Assembly (NCBI GenBank): GCA_963740065.1
Contig: CAVUCS010000006.1
Location: forward strand, 186,001-250,000
Length of the DNA stretch: 64,000 nt
Direction: 5' to 3'
Source: DASVDE01 sp963740065
GTDB taxonomy: Bacteria; Actinomycetota; Thermoleophilia; Solirubrobacterales; 70-9
The notes beneath the pieces are model-generated. The model saw nothing but the letters and a program-made list of their open reading frames with translations, was not told the DNA's origin and searched no databases. The position numbers and the translations under genes were made by a program. Every line of letters begins with the position of its first letter. Position 1 is the stretch's first letter. Shown here in pieces: positions 45,551 to 54,635 of this stretch.

Positions 45551-46984
45551 CTAGGTACGCGGGGTCAGTGGTGCTCGGCGACCTCTCGATGCCCCCCCAG
45601 CCACCCGGTCCCAGGCCTCGGAGAGCACGCCATGGAGGACGTCGTGGATCTCCTCGAACTGCTCGGTGTCGGCGATCAGTGGCGGCGCCAGTTGGATCAC
45701 CGGGTCGCCGCGGTCGTCGGCGCGGCAGATCAGACCGCGCTTGTAGAGCTCCCCGGAGAGGAAGCCGCGCAGCAACTCCTCGGACTCCTCCTCGTCGAAG
45801 CTCTCCTTGGTCTCCTTGTCTTTGACCAATTCGATCGCGTGGAAGTAGCCGGCGCCGCGTACGTCTCCGACGATCGGGATCTCATGCAGGCTCTCGAGCA
45901 TCTCGCGGAACTCGCCTTCCTTGGCGAGGACATGGCCGCAGAGGTCCTCGCGCTCGAAGACGTCGAGGTTGGCCATCGCGATCGCTGAGGCGAGCGGGTG
46001 ACCGGCGAAGGTGAAGCCGTGGGCAAAGGAGGCGTCGCCCTGCATGAAGGGCTCGGCGACGCGATCGGAGGCGATCAACGCTCCCATCGGTGCGTAGGCG
46101 CTGGTCAGCGCCTTGGCCACGGTAATGATGTCCGGCACGTAACCGAAGCGGTCGCAGCCGAAGTAGTGGCCGAGGCGGCCCCAGGCGCAAATCACCTCGT
46201 CGGAGATCAGCAGCACGTCGTGGCGGTCGCAGATTTCGCGGACCCGCTCGAAGTAGCCATCGGGCGGGACGAAGCAACCGCCCGCGTTCTGCACCGGCTC
46301 GAGGATGACGGCGGCGACTGTCTCCGGGCCCTCGAACTGAATCCGCTCCTCGATCGCGGTCGCGGCCCAGAGCGGGTGGCGGTCTTCCGGCCAGCGGTAG
46401 ATATTGGTGTTGGGGACATGGCAGCCGCCGGGGGTGAGCGGCTCGAACTGGGCGCGCAGGTCGGTGATGCCGGTGGCGGAGAGAGCGCCGAGGCTGGTGC
46501 CGTGGTAGGCAACCTCCCGCGCGATCACCTTGTGCTTCTGGCCTTTGCCATGCATGCGGTGGTAATTGCGGGCAAGCTTCAGCGCCGACTCGACCGCCTC
46601 CGAACCGCCGGAGGTGAAGAAGACGCGGTTGAGGTCGGCGGGAGCAAGCGAGGCGATCCGCGCCGCGAGCTCAATCGCCCGCGGGTGGGCGTAGCTCCAC
46701 AGGGTGTAGAAGTCGAGCTCCTCGACCTGGCGGGCTGCCGCCTCGCCCAGCTCGGTGCGGCCGTGGCCGGCATTGACGCAAAAAAGGCCGGAGAGACCGT
46801 CGAGGTAGCGGTTGCCGTGCTCGTCGTAGACGTAACAACCCTCTGCGCGGGTGATGATCGGAATCTCGTGGTCGGGGCCGTAGGAGCCCATCCGCGAGAA
46901 ATGCATCCAGAGATGGCGCCTGGCCAATTCCTGAAGGCTGGTATCGACTCCTTCGACAGCCTGGGACGCGGTGGCCATACCCAT
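45551..46984 (-). CDS. Class III aminotransferase (omega-amino acid/putrescine:pyruvate type)
   Basis: 477 residues from ATG 46984 (GGAGAA upstream); ATG 46978 is also possible. GCYVYDEHGNRYLDGLSGLFCVNAGHGR, FFTSGGSEAVESALKLARNYH, AAVILEPVQNAGGCFVPPDGYF, LISDEVICAWGRLG (Asp of PLP), and the PLP lysine in ITVAKALTSAYAPMGA. Matches SpuC/beta-alanine:pyruvate transaminases acting on putrescine, beta-alanine or taurine. Divergent from potA across a 193-nt region. Head of the transaminase-pucR-ald cluster. Confidence 0.9.
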   Translation of the reverse strand: MGMATASQAVEGVDTSLQELARRHLWMHFSRMGSYGPDHEIPIITRAEGCYVYDEHGNRYLDGLSGLFCVNAGHGRTELGEAAARQVEELDFYTLWSYAHPRAIELAARIASLAPADLNRVFFTSGGSEAVESALKLARNYHRMHGKGQKHKVIAREVAYHGTSLGALSATGITDLRAQFEPLTPGGCHVPNTNIYRWPEDRHPLWAATAIEERIQFEGPETVAAVILEPVQNAGGCFVPPDGYFERVREICDRHDVLLISDEVICAWGRLGHYFGCDRFGYVPDIITVAKALTSAYAPMGALIASDRVAEPFMQGDASFAHGFTFAGHPLASAIAMANLDVFEREDLCGHVLAKEGEFREMLESLHEIPIVGDVRGAGYFHAIELVKDKETKESFDEEESEELLRGFLSGELYKRGLICRADDRGDPVIQLAPPLIADTEQFEEIHDVLHGVLSEAWDRVAGGASRGRRAPLTPRT

Positions 46985-47177
46985 TCTCCTCTCAGATTGC
47001 GACGTTATGGATAAAGCTACGCCTATATCTGGCGCCATGCAACTTTCTCTTGGGAATAGTCCAAGCCTTCACCTTGTACAAGTTGGATAACGAGAAAGGG
47101 AAGTCTTGTCGCCCCCAGCCTTGGTGTAAGCGCTACCTTCTACGCAGGCTCCATTCTGGAGCGATGCAAGGAGGGCT
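46985..47177. promoter_or_regulatory. Divergent promoter region between the transaminase and potA
   Basis: 193 nt that serve two oppositely directed genes, relatively AT-rich. Contains the perfect 10-bp palindrome CTTGTACAAG at 47073-47082. The 10-mer ACCTTGTACA covering its left part (47071-47080) recurs upstream of the peptidase E genes (57555-57564). potA has AAGGAGG just before its ATG. The palindrome is a candidate operator for the PucR regulator or another local repressor. Confidence 0.5.
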
Positions 47178-48281
47178 ATGGAGGGCAGTACCCCGAGCGT
47201 CGAATTACAGAGCGTCACCAAGCGCTTCGACGATTTCGTCGCGGTTGACGCCCTTGACCTTGAACTAGCCGGCGGAGAGTTCTTCACGCTGCTGGGGCCA
47301 AGCGGATGTGGGAAGACGACGACGCTGCGGATGATCGCCGGTTTCGAGCGACCGAGCGAGGGGGCGATCCGGATCGAGGGAGCTGACGTGGCGAACCTGC
47401 CGCCTCACAAGCGCCCCACCAACACGGTCTTCCAGAGCTACGCCCTCTTCCCCCACCTCAGCGTCGAGGACAACGTCAGCTTCGGACTGCGCCGCAAGCG
47501 AGTGGCAAAGGAGGAGATCCGACGGCGGGTGGCGGCGGAGCTGGAGCGGGTTGGGCTGGCGGCTGAGGCAAAGCGCCGCCCGGCGCAACTCTCCGGCGGC
47601 ATGCAACAGCGGGTGGCGCTGGCGCGAGCGCTCGTCAACCTGCCGAAAGTGTTGCTGCTCGACGAGCCGCTGGGCGCCCTCGACTTGAAACTGCGCAAGG
47701 GCCTGCAGGTTGAGCTGAAGCGGATCCAGCGCGATGTCGGGATCACCTTCGTCTACGTCACACACGACCAGGAAGAAGCGCTGACGATGAGCGACCGGAT
47801 CGCGGTGATGAACCGCGGCAAGATCGAGCAGGTCGCCGGTCCCGAAGACGTCTACGAACGCCCCACGACCACCTTCGTCGCCGGCTTCATCGGCGTCTCG
47901 AATCTGATCCCGGCGACGGTGGAGGCCGGGGGGGCGGTGAAGCTGGAGAACGGGCCCACGGTGCCGGTGGACGCGGACGGTTTCTCCGCCGGGGAGAGTT
48001 GCTTCGCGGTAGTTCGCCCGGAGAAGCTGATGATCGGCAACGGCGCTGAGCCGGGCGCAGGTGAGTTGCCCGGCCTCGAGGGCATCGTCGAAAGTTCGCT
48101 CTACCTGGGAACCGCGACCCAGGTAGTTGTGGTGCTGGACGGGGACGTGCGAATCACCGTGCTCGTCCCCAATGCCGATGAGGACGCGCGACGGCGGTTG
48201 CCGAGTGGAGGGGAGCGGGTACGACTTAGCTGGGACCCGGAGAACACACACATGGTGCGCGAGTCGACAACAGAGAGGTGA
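47178..48281 (+). CDS. potA: Spermidine/putrescine ABC transporter ATP-binding protein
   Basis: 367 residues. Walker A LGPSGCGKTTTLRMIAGF, Q-loop VFQSYALFPHLSV, signature LSGGMQQRVALARAL, Walker B VLLLDEPLGALD, switch VTHDQEEALTMSD; C-terminal TOBE domain (FAVVRPEKLMIGNG). PotA/MalK branch. Overlaps the potD region at its stop. Confidence 0.95.
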   Translation: MEGSTPSVELQSVTKRFDDFVAVDALDLELAGGEFFTLLGPSGCGKTTTLRMIAGFERPSEGAIRIEGADVANLPPHKRPTNTVFQSYALFPHLSVEDNVSFGLRRKRVAKEEIRRRVAAELERVGLAAEAKRRPAQLSGGMQQRVALARALVNLPKVLLLDEPLGALDLKLRKGLQVELKRIQRDVGITFVYVTHDQEEALTMSDRIAVMNRGKIEQVAGPEDVYERPTTTFVAGFIGVSNLIPATVEAGGAVKLENGPTVPVDADGFSAGESCFAVVRPEKLMIGNGAEPGAGELPGLEGIVESSLYLGTATQVVVVLDGDVRITVLVPNADEDARRRLPSGGERVRLSWDPENTHMVRESTTER

Positions 48282-48286
48282 GTCAG

Positions 48287-49450
48287 ATGAAGAACGTTGC
48301 GAGGAAACGGGCCGCGGTGCCGGTTACGGCGCTAGCGGTGTTCGCGCTTGTTCTGGGCCTGGCGGCCTGCGGCGGCGGAGGTGGCGGGATCGAGGGCGGC
48401 GCCAACACCGGTGCGACCGAAACCGCTCAAGGGGGCCCAGTGAAGGGCGACCTGACGATCTCCAACTGGCCGCTCTATATCGACCCCGGCGAGAAGGGGA
48501 CGGTGGCCAGCTTCGAGAAGGCGACCGGCGTCAACGTCACCTACATCGAGGACGTCAACGACAACGTCGAGTTCTTCGGCAAGCTGCGGCCGCAACTGGC
48601 CAACGGCTCATCGGGTGGACGCAGCATGTTCGTCCTCACCGACTGGATGGCGAGCAAAATGAACTCGCTCGGCTATCTCCAGAACCTCGACAAGAGCGCT
48701 ATCCCGAACGTGGAGAAGAACCTCCGCGACGACCTGCGCCACCCCGATTTCGATCCCAACCGCGAGTACTCGGTGCCCTGGCAGACGGGCATGACCGGGG
48801 TCATCGTCCGCAAAGACCTGGCGCCGGACGTGCACTCGGTCAACGACCTCTTCGACCCCCAGTACAAGGGCAAGGTCACGATGCTGAGCGAGCTGCGCGA
48901 CACCGTGCCGCTGGTGATGAAGGCCCAGGGAGTCGATCCGAACAACGCCACCGAGCAGGAGTGGCTCGATGCGATCGACAAACTGAAGGGCGCGGTTGAC
49001 TCCGGTCAGATCCGGCGCTTCACCGGCAACGACTACGCCCGTGACCTGACCAAAGGGTCAGTCGTCGCGGCGATCGGCTGGTCGGGAGACGCGGTGCAGT
49101 TGCAGGCCGACAACCCCAACATCGAGTGGCGGATGCCGACCCAAGGTTGCATCCTCTGGTCCGACAACATGGTGATCCCGATCGGGGCGCCGAACCCGGC
49201 GGCGGCGCTCGGGTTCATGGACTACGTCTATGACCCGGAGGTGCAGGCGAACATCGCCGAGTACGTCAACTACGTGACTCCGGTTGACGGGGTGCAGCAA
49301 ATCCTCGCCAAGCGCGACCCGGCGCTGGCGAAGAATGAGCTGATCTTCCCCAGTGCCGAGTTCACGAAGAACTGCTCGACCCAGCCGGCGCTGGACGGTC
49401 CGTATGAGGAGGCGGTGACACAAGCGTTCGAGTCCCTGCTGACGGGCTGA
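48287..49450 (+). CDS. potD: Spermidine/putrescine-binding lipoprotein
   Basis: 387 residues from ATG 48287 (AGAGGTGAG about 7 nt upstream); a GTG at 48278 is in frame but overlaps potA. Lipoprotein signal PVTALAVFALVLGLAACGGGG. LTISNWPLYIDPGEKGTVASFEKATGVNVTYIEDVNDN and WDxD-like NLDKSAIPN are typical of PotD/PotF. Aromatic and acidic residues in YSVPWQTGMTGVIVRKD line the amine site. Captures polyamine outside the membrane. Confidence 0.93.
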   Translation: MKNVARKRAAVPVTALAVFALVLGLAACGGGGGGIEGGANTGATETAQGGPVKGDLTISNWPLYIDPGEKGTVASFEKATGVNVTYIEDVNDNVEFFGKLRPQLANGSSGGRSMFVLTDWMASKMNSLGYLQNLDKSAIPNVEKNLRDDLRHPDFDPNREYSVPWQTGMTGVIVRKDLAPDVHSVNDLFDPQYKGKVTMLSELRDTVPLVMKAQGVDPNNATEQEWLDAIDKLKGAVDSGQIRRFTGNDYARDLTKGSVVAAIGWSGDAVQLQADNPNIEWRMPTQGCILWSDNMVIPIGAPNPAAALGFMDYVYDPEVQANIAEYVNYVTPVDGVQQILAKRDPALAKNELIFPSAEFTKNCSTQPALDGPYEEAVTQAFESLLTG

Positions 49451-49497
49451 CGAAAGGGTGATGGCGGTGGCGGGCGAGAGTCGAATGAGGATCTGAA

Positions 49498-50370
49498 TTG
49501 AACGCCCGCCGCCGCCTCCTGCCCTACTTCCTGCTCGGCCCGGGTCTGATCTGGCTGATCCTTTTCTTTGTCGTCCCGATGTACTTCATGGGACGGCTCT
49601 CGCTGGAGACCGGCTCGATCGTCAACGGCTTCCAGTTCACCTGGGACTGGAGCAACTTCGGCGACGCCCTGAGCACTTTCAACACCCAGTTCCTCCGCTC
49701 GTTCTATTACGCGGGCACGGCGACGGTGCTGGCGCTGCTGATCGGCTACCCGCTCGCCTATGCAATCGCCTTTCGCGCCGGCAAGTGGCGCAACGCGCTG
49801 CTCTTCGTGGTGATCGCGCCGTTTTTCACCACCTACCTGATCCGCACGATCGCCTGGCAGTCGATCTTCGACGACAGCAGCCCGGTCGTGGAGGCGATGA
49901 AGTTCATCGGGCTGGTCCCTCAAGACGGCCGGGTGTTGGCCACCTCCGGGGCGGTGATCGCGGGGCTCACCTACAACTTCCTGCCCTTCATGATCCTGCC
50001 GCTGTACGCGAGCCTGGAGCGAATCGACGAGAGACTGATTGAGGCGGCGAAGGACCTCTACTCATCCTCGCGCGCGGCGTTCTTCCGAGTCACCCTGCCG
50101 CTCAGCGCGCCGGGAATCGTCGCCGGCACGTTGCTCACATTCATCCCGGCGGTGGGCGACTACGTCAACGCCCAGTTCTTGGGTGGACCGCAGCAATTCA
50201 TGATCGGCAACGTGATCCAGTTCCGCTACTTGCAGCTCAACGACTACCCGGTCGCGGCGGCGCTCTCCTTCATCCTGATGGCGATCATCCTGGTCGCGGT
50301 CCTGCTCTACATCCGCTTCGCCGGTTCCGAGGCGCTGATGGGCGACGAGGCCGAGGGGGCGGAGGCCTGA
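49498..50370 (+). CDS. potB: Spermidine/putrescine ABC transporter permease
   Basis: 290 residues, TTG start (49498) with GAGG upstream. Six helices beginning LLPYFLLGPGLIWLILFFVVPMYFM; EAA loop EAAKDLYSSSRAAFFRVTLPLSAPGIVAGTLL. Pairs with PotC. The stop overlaps the potC start (ATGA). Confidence 0.93.
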   Translation: MNARRRLLPYFLLGPGLIWLILFFVVPMYFMGRLSLETGSIVNGFQFTWDWSNFGDALSTFNTQFLRSFYYAGTATVLALLIGYPLAYAIAFRAGKWRNALLFVVIAPFFTTYLIRTIAWQSIFDDSSPVVEAMKFIGLVPQDGRVLATSGAVIAGLTYNFLPFMILPLYASLERIDERLIEAAKDLYSSSRAAFFRVTLPLSAPGIVAGTLLTFIPAVGDYVNAQFLGGPQQFMIGNVIQFRYLQLNDYPVAAALSFILMAIILVAVLLYIRFAGSEALMGDEAEGAEA

Positions 50371-51260
50371 TGGAGGCACACACGGAAACCGCCGGTCTGC
50401 CGGTGGGCGGCGGCGAGTCGATAGCGCGGCGCGCTTGGCGCTGGCTGCGCGAGCACGCAATCATCATCTACGCCGGGCTGGCGGTCATCTACATGCTGCT
50501 GCCGATCGCGGTGATCGCGGTCTTCTCGGTCAACGACCCGGCCGGGAAGTTCAACCTCGTCTGGAACGGTTTCTCCCTAAACGCATGGGCGCACCCGTTT
50601 GCGATCCAGGAGCTGACCGACGCGCTGCTGACGAGCCTCAAACTGGCGGCGCTGTCAACCCTGATCGCGACCGCAATCGGAACGCTGATGGCGATCGCCT
50701 TGGTCCGCCACGAGTTCCACGGTCGCCGGGTCGCGAACATCCTGATCGTGATCCCGATGGCCACGCCGGAGGTTGTGATCGGAGCGGCGCTGCTCTCGAT
50801 GTTCCTCCTCTACGGCGTGACACCCGGGTTCAACACGCTGCTGATCGCCCACGTGATGTTCTCGATCAGCTTCGTTGTGGTGGTGGTGCGCTCACGGCTG
50901 ATCGGCTTCGACCGCAGCCTTGAGGAGGCGGCGAGGGACCTGGGCGCGACGCCACTGGGAACCTTCCGCCACGTGACCTTGCCGCTGATCATGCCCGGCG
51001 TGGTCGGCGCGGCACTGCTTGCCTTCGCGCTCTCAATCGACGACTTCGTGATCTCGAACTTCAACTCCGGAACCACAGTCACCTTCCCCCTCTACGTATT
51101 CGGCGCCAACCAGCGGGGGATCCCGGTCCAGGTCAACGTGATCGCGACGATGCTGTTCGCGGTGACCGTTCTGGCGATGGGCTTCACCGTCTGGCAGCAG
51201 CGCCGCGCGGAGAAGCTGGCCGGGGCCCGTCCGGAGCAGGCCGCGGCGCCCACCCCATGA
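50370..51260 (+). CDS. potC: Spermidine/putrescine ABC transporter permease
   Basis: 296 residues. Six helices; EAA loop EEAARDLGATPLGTFRHVTLPLIMPGVVGAALLAF. N-terminal cytosolic extension of about 30 residues. Overlaps the MmsA-like gene by 4 nt, so the dehydrogenase is part of the same operon. Confidence 0.93.
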   Translation: MEAHTETAGLPVGGGESIARRAWRWLREHAIIIYAGLAVIYMLLPIAVIAVFSVNDPAGKFNLVWNGFSLNAWAHPFAIQELTDALLTSLKLAALSTLIATAIGTLMAIALVRHEFHGRRVANILIVIPMATPEVVIGAALLSMFLLYGVTPGFNTLLIAHVMFSISFVVVVVRSRLIGFDRSLEEAARDLGATPLGTFRHVTLPLIMPGVVGAALLAFALSIDDFVISNFNSGTTVTFPLYVFGANQRGIPVQVNVIATMLFAVTVLAMGFTVWQQRRAEKLAGARPEQAAAPTP

Positions 51261-52711
51261 GCATCGGGCCGGCGAAACTCGCCAACTACGTGGGCGGCGA
51301 ATGGCTTCCGGGCGAGGGAGCGGAGACGCTCGAAGACATCGACCCGGCGACGGGAGAAGTAGCGGCGCTGGTCCCCCTCTCCGGCGCGGTGGATGTGCGC
51401 GCCGCGGTCGCTGCCGCGCGCGCGGCACAACCCGGCTGGCGCGATGTGCCGCCGCAGCGGCGAGCTCGGGCGGTGCTGCGGCTGCGCGAGGAGTTGCTGC
51501 GTCGCCGCGAGGAACTGGTCGCCCTGGTCACCGCCGACATGGGCAAGACGCTGGAGGACGCCGACGGAGAGGTTGGTCGCGGGATCGAATCGATCGAATC
51601 GGCGGCGGCGATTCCCCATCTGCTCAAGGGGGACACGCTGGAGGGCGTCGCCGCGGGCGTAGACGTCGAGCTGGTGCGCCAGCCGGTCGGCGTCGTCGCG
51701 GCAATCACTCCTTTCAACTTCCCGGCGATGATCCCGCTCTGGTTCCTGCCTTACGCGATTGCCTGCGGCAACTCGTTCGTGCTGAAGCCGTCGGAGCACG
51801 ACCCGCGGCCGGCGGCTCTGATCGCCGAGATGATCGACGGAATCGAGGAGATTCCGCCCGGGGTCGTCAATCTCATCCACGGCGGGCGCGACGCGGTGAC
51901 GGCGTTGCTCGACGATCCCGGCGTCGACGCGATCTCATTCGTCGGCCGGGCAGAAACGGCGCGCTTCGTCGCTCAGCGAGCGGCGGCTAACGGTAAGCGA
52001 GCGCAGGCGCTGGGCGGGGCGAAGAACTCCCTCGTGGTAATGCCCGACGCCGACCTCAAACAAGCGGTGCCGGCGATCATGGGCTCGTCCTTCGGGGCCG
52101 CCGGTCAGCGCTGTCTGGCCGGGTCGGTCGCGGTAGTGGTCGGCGATGAAGCTCGGCAGGCGGAGGTGCGCGAGGCGCTGGCGAGCGCGGCGAACGAGCT
52201 GACAGTCGGCTTCGGGGCCGACCCGGCAACCGACGTCTGCCCGATGGTCTCGGCGCCCGCGCGGGAGAAGGTCGCCGACGCGATCGGGCGGGCGGAGGAC
52301 GGCGGGGCCGAACTGGTCATGGACGGCCGACGCGACGCCGGGCCGGCGGGGACGCTGCTGGGCCCGACGATCGTCGTCGCCGACCCGGAGTCCGAGATCG
52401 CGCGCGAGGAACTGTTCGGACCGCTGCTGGCACTGGTCGGGGCGGCAGATCTCGACGCGGCGCTGGAGTTCCTCAACGGATCGCGCTACGGCAACGCCGG
52501 AGCGATCTTCACCCGCTCCGGCGAGGCGGTCCGGCGCTACCGCTACAGCGCCGAGGCGGGAATGCTCGGCGTCAACGTCGGCGTCCCGGCCCCCGTCGCC
52601 TGGTTCCCCTTCGCCGGCTGGAAGGACTCCTGCGACGGCGACCTCCACGCCAACGGCACCGACGCCGTCAGCTTCTACACCCGCGCAAAGGTAGTCACCT
52701 CGCGCTGGTAG
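51257..52711 (+). CDS. Methylmalonate-semialdehyde dehydrogenase-like CoA-acylating aldehyde dehydrogenase
   Basis: 484 residues. PFNFPAMIPLWFLPYAIACGNSFVLKPSEHDP, FVGRAETARFVAQRAAANGKRAQALGGAKNSLVV (no general-base Glu, as in MMSDH), FGAAGQRCLAGSVAV (catalytic Cys), and PFAGWKDSCDGDLHANGTDAVSFYT. This MmsA/IolA pattern forms acetyl- or propionyl-CoA from malonate or methylmalonate semialdehyde. After beta-alanine or aminopropyl transamination it would handle malonate semialdehyde, which fits its place in the polyamine operon. Confidence 0.88.
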   Translation: MSIGPAKLANYVGGEWLPGEGAETLEDIDPATGEVAALVPLSGAVDVRAAVAAARAAQPGWRDVPPQRRARAVLRLREELLRRREELVALVTADMGKTLEDADGEVGRGIESIESAAAIPHLLKGDTLEGVAAGVDVELVRQPVGVVAAITPFNFPAMIPLWFLPYAIACGNSFVLKPSEHDPRPAALIAEMIDGIEEIPPGVVNLIHGGRDAVTALLDDPGVDAISFVGRAETARFVAQRAAANGKRAQALGGAKNSLVVMPDADLKQAVPAIMGSSFGAAGQRCLAGSVAVVVGDEARQAEVREALASAANELTVGFGADPATDVCPMVSAPAREKVADAIGRAEDGGAELVMDGRRDAGPAGTLLGPTIVVADPESEIAREELFGPLLALVGAADLDAALEFLNGSRYGNAGAIFTRSGEAVRRYRYSAEAGMLGVNVGVPAPVAWFPFAGWKDSCDGDLHANGTDAVSFYTRAKVVTSRW

Positions 52712-52715
52712 CCGT

Positions 52716-52760
52716 TCCGCTGCGACTTATCCCTGACATACAGAGATAAGTCGCAGCGGA
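52716..52760. repeat. Hairpin repeat family A, copy 4
   Basis: Arms TCCGCTGCGACTTAT and complement, inner stem almost complete around ACATA. Fills the 57-nt gap between convergent genes: 4 nt after the MmsA-like stop and 8 nt from the ferritin stop. Confidence 0.9.
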
Positions 52761-52768
52761 GTGGGGAT

Positions 52769-53302
52769 TCAGCCTCCCGCGCCGGCCGCCGGTGGGGCGG
52801 TCGGGTCGCCGCCGCCCTCGCCGGGGGCCTCGCGGGCGATGTAGTCCTCGGCGAGCAGCAGGTTCTCCTTGGAGCGCTCGACGACGTTGAGCAAGTCGCC
52901 CATCAGCGCGACCTCTTCGACCTGCTCCTTGACGAACCACTGCATGAACTGCTCGGCGCGGTAGTCCTTGACTTCACGGGCCAGCTCAAACAGGGCGTAG
53001 ATCTCCTCGCCCACCCGCTTCTCCTGCTCCAGCGCCATCCGCACCGGCGCGGTCCCATCCTTGAAGCTGGTCTGCTGAGACTTGATGTCGGGGATGTGGA
53101 CCTCGGCGCCGACGTCGAGCAGGTACTGGACCATCATCATCGCGTGCTCGCGCTCTTCTATCGCCTGGCGATAGAAGAAAGCCGCCAGCCGCGGCAGCGT
53201 CTCGGCGTCGTAGTAGACGGCGATCCCCACGTACTGCTGGGAGGCGGCAAACTCGTTGGCGATCTGCTCGTTCAGGGCGTCGGAGAAGCTTTTCTCGGGC
53301 AT
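52769..53302 (-). CDS. Bacterial ferritin (FtnA-type)
   Basis: 177 residues. LNEQIANEFAASQQYVGIAVYYDAETLPRLAAFFYRQAIEEREHAMMMVQYLLDVG supplies ferroxidase Glu/Glu/His ligands; EQFMQWFVKEQVEEVALMGDLL gives the second set. C-terminal Gly/Pro/Ala tail. Iron storage. Unlike the ferritin-like pair at 19-20.7 kb it has no export signal, so it is cytosolic. Starts 10 nt after the enolase-superfamily stop. Confidence 0.93.
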   Translation of the reverse strand: MPEKSFSDALNEQIANEFAASQQYVGIAVYYDAETLPRLAAFFYRQAIEEREHAMMMVQYLLDVGAEVHIPDIKSQQTSFKDGTAPVRMALEQEKRVGEEIYALFELAREVKDYRAEQFMQWFVKEQVEEVALMGDLLNVVERSKENLLLAEDYIAREAPGEGGGDPTAPPAAGAGG

Positions 53303-53312
53303 TTCTTCCTTT

Positions 53313-54374
53313 CTAGTTGTCCCAGCGAAAGCCGGTCGGCGAAAGCGTCGGCTGCATGGGACTGATGGGCAGGCCGGGAGGAGGGTCGGCCTCGTTGTAC
53401 CCGCGCGGGGCGGTGTCATTGGGGGTGTCGGGGTGGAACAAAGAGGCCAAAACCTGGATCTGTCCCCGGCCGACGCCCAGCTCCCACTGGCCGCCGCCGT
53501 AAGCGCCGATCTCCCGCTCGGCGCAGTAGTCGTAAGTCGCGCAGAGGTCGCGCAGGCCGCCGATTCGCGACGGCTTGATGTTGACCATCCGCGGCGGCCA
53601 GGGCAGCGCCTCGATGTCGGCGATCGAGTGGATCGGCGCGTCCCAGGTGAGCCGGTCGCGGACCGGTTCGAGGATCGGGCGCGTCTCGTCGTTGACGTCG
53701 GGGTCCTCAAGCCAGGCGTCCGGAAAAGCCTCCACCAGCTTGGCGTAAAGCTCGGGGTCGGTCTCGACGTCGACGACTGTCCCTCTGTACTGGCCCTTGA
53801 GGTCGAGTGAGTCGACCGCGCCGGTCTCGACCAGCTGGGCGATCATCTCATCGGTCCAGTCGTTAGTCGGATCGAGCTTGAAACGCAGGGAGGGATAGGG
53901 CTTGATCTTGCGTTGAAGCGTCTCGATCGTCGAAGGCTCGTCGCCGCCGGGAGAGAGCCTCATCGAGCAGACGAACTCGACCGGCTGCGGCTCACGTCCC
54001 AGCGCTTCGGCGATCCCGATGCCCGCCTGGCGCAGCGCCAGATCGAGCGCCGCCGACTCGAACGCCCAGCGTCGATAGCGGCGCGACACCTCACGCCCGG
54101 GCTCGTTCGGAAAGGTGTCGAGATCGCCGACGAAGTCGCAGAACTCGCCGAGTGTGGCGTAGCCGGTCAGGTCGAGTGACGGCCCCGCGTCTTGAAGGGC
54201 GATTTGGTCCAGCGCTTCGTAGGTCACGTCCTCGCCGAGGCCGTCCTCGCCGTTGCCCCAAAGATGGATGACGGTGGACAGTCGCTCGAACCCGGGCACC
54301 TGATACTCCAGCCCCTGCAGCTCGTATCCCTCGATTTCGAGGGACAGATCGGCGAACGAGTCGAAAGTTCCCAC
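53313..54374 (-). CDS. Enolase-superfamily enzyme (mandelate racemase/muconate lactonising type)
   Basis: 353 residues. N-terminal cap then TIM barrel: LRFKLDPTND (Lys base candidate), VDSLDLKGQY (Asp metal ligand), DAWLEDPDVND (Glu ligand), WDAPIHSIADI, and MVNIKPSRIGGLRDLCATYDYC (second Lys). These are the MLE-subgroup positions. The substrate is not evident; some members racemise dipeptides or dehydrate sugar acids. Operon with ferritin, 10 nt apart. Confidence 0.78.
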   Translation of the reverse strand: MGTFDSFADLSLEIEGYELQGLEYQVPGFERLSTVIHLWGNGEDGLGEDVTYEALDQIALQDAGPSLDLTGYATLGEFCDFVGDLDTFPNEPGREVSRRYRRWAFESAALDLALRQAGIGIAEALGREPQPVEFVCSMRLSPGGDEPSTIETLQRKIKPYPSLRFKLDPTNDWTDEMIAQLVETGAVDSLDLKGQYRGTVVDVETDPELYAKLVEAFPDAWLEDPDVNDETRPILEPVRDRLTWDAPIHSIADIEALPWPPRMVNIKPSRIGGLRDLCATYDYCAEREIGAYGGGQWELGVGRGQIQVLASLFHPDTPNDTAPRGYNEADPPPGLPISPMQPTLSPTGFRWDN

Positions 54375-54402
54375 GCGGTGAGTCTAGCCCTGAGGTAAGT
54401 GG

Positions 54403-54501
54403 GAGAGGGGAGGGGATGCCCCTCGTTCGGACAAGTCGTTGACCTAATTAGGTCAACGACTTTGAGTATCCGCCCGCTCGAGGGGCATCCCCTCCCCTCT
54501 C
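54403..54501. repeat. Compound hairpin repeat family C, copy 2
   Basis: Outer arms 54403-54425 and 54479-54501, perfectly complementary over 23 bp (GAGGGGATGCCCCTCG region). The interior, with the 30-nt palindrome at 54433-54462, is identical to copy 1 apart from the one or two bases next to the outer arms. Between divergent enolase-like and FAD oxidase genes. Confidence 0.9.
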
Positions 54502-54546
54502 ATGTCGCCGAAGATGTGCCTCTACGTGCCAGACTCGATGCTGCCC

Positions 54547-54635
54547 ATGAAACACACTGCTCACGGGTACTGGTTGGAGGAAGCCGGGGGTGGTGAGCTT
54601 GCGCCGCCGGTTGGTGGGAAGAGCTCTCGGCTGAC
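54547..54635 (+). other. Displaced N-terminal segment of the FAD oxidoreductase (frameshift at about 54625-54635)
   Basis: ATG 54547 opens KHTAHGYWLEEAGGGELAPPVGGKSS, the usual lead-in to a DadA-type oxidase. The next expected residues (ADVVVVGGGFTGMWAAWHV) are in a different frame, starting about 54622-54636. One indel would restore a continuous protein. Either a real frameshift or sequencing error; translation could also begin at GTG 54636 without this segment. Confidence 0.6.

Noticed and set aside
43976..45988. 670-codon plus-strand open frame opposite the PucR gene
   Set aside because: Composition and lack of motifs show it is the complement of the PucR regulator and transaminase.
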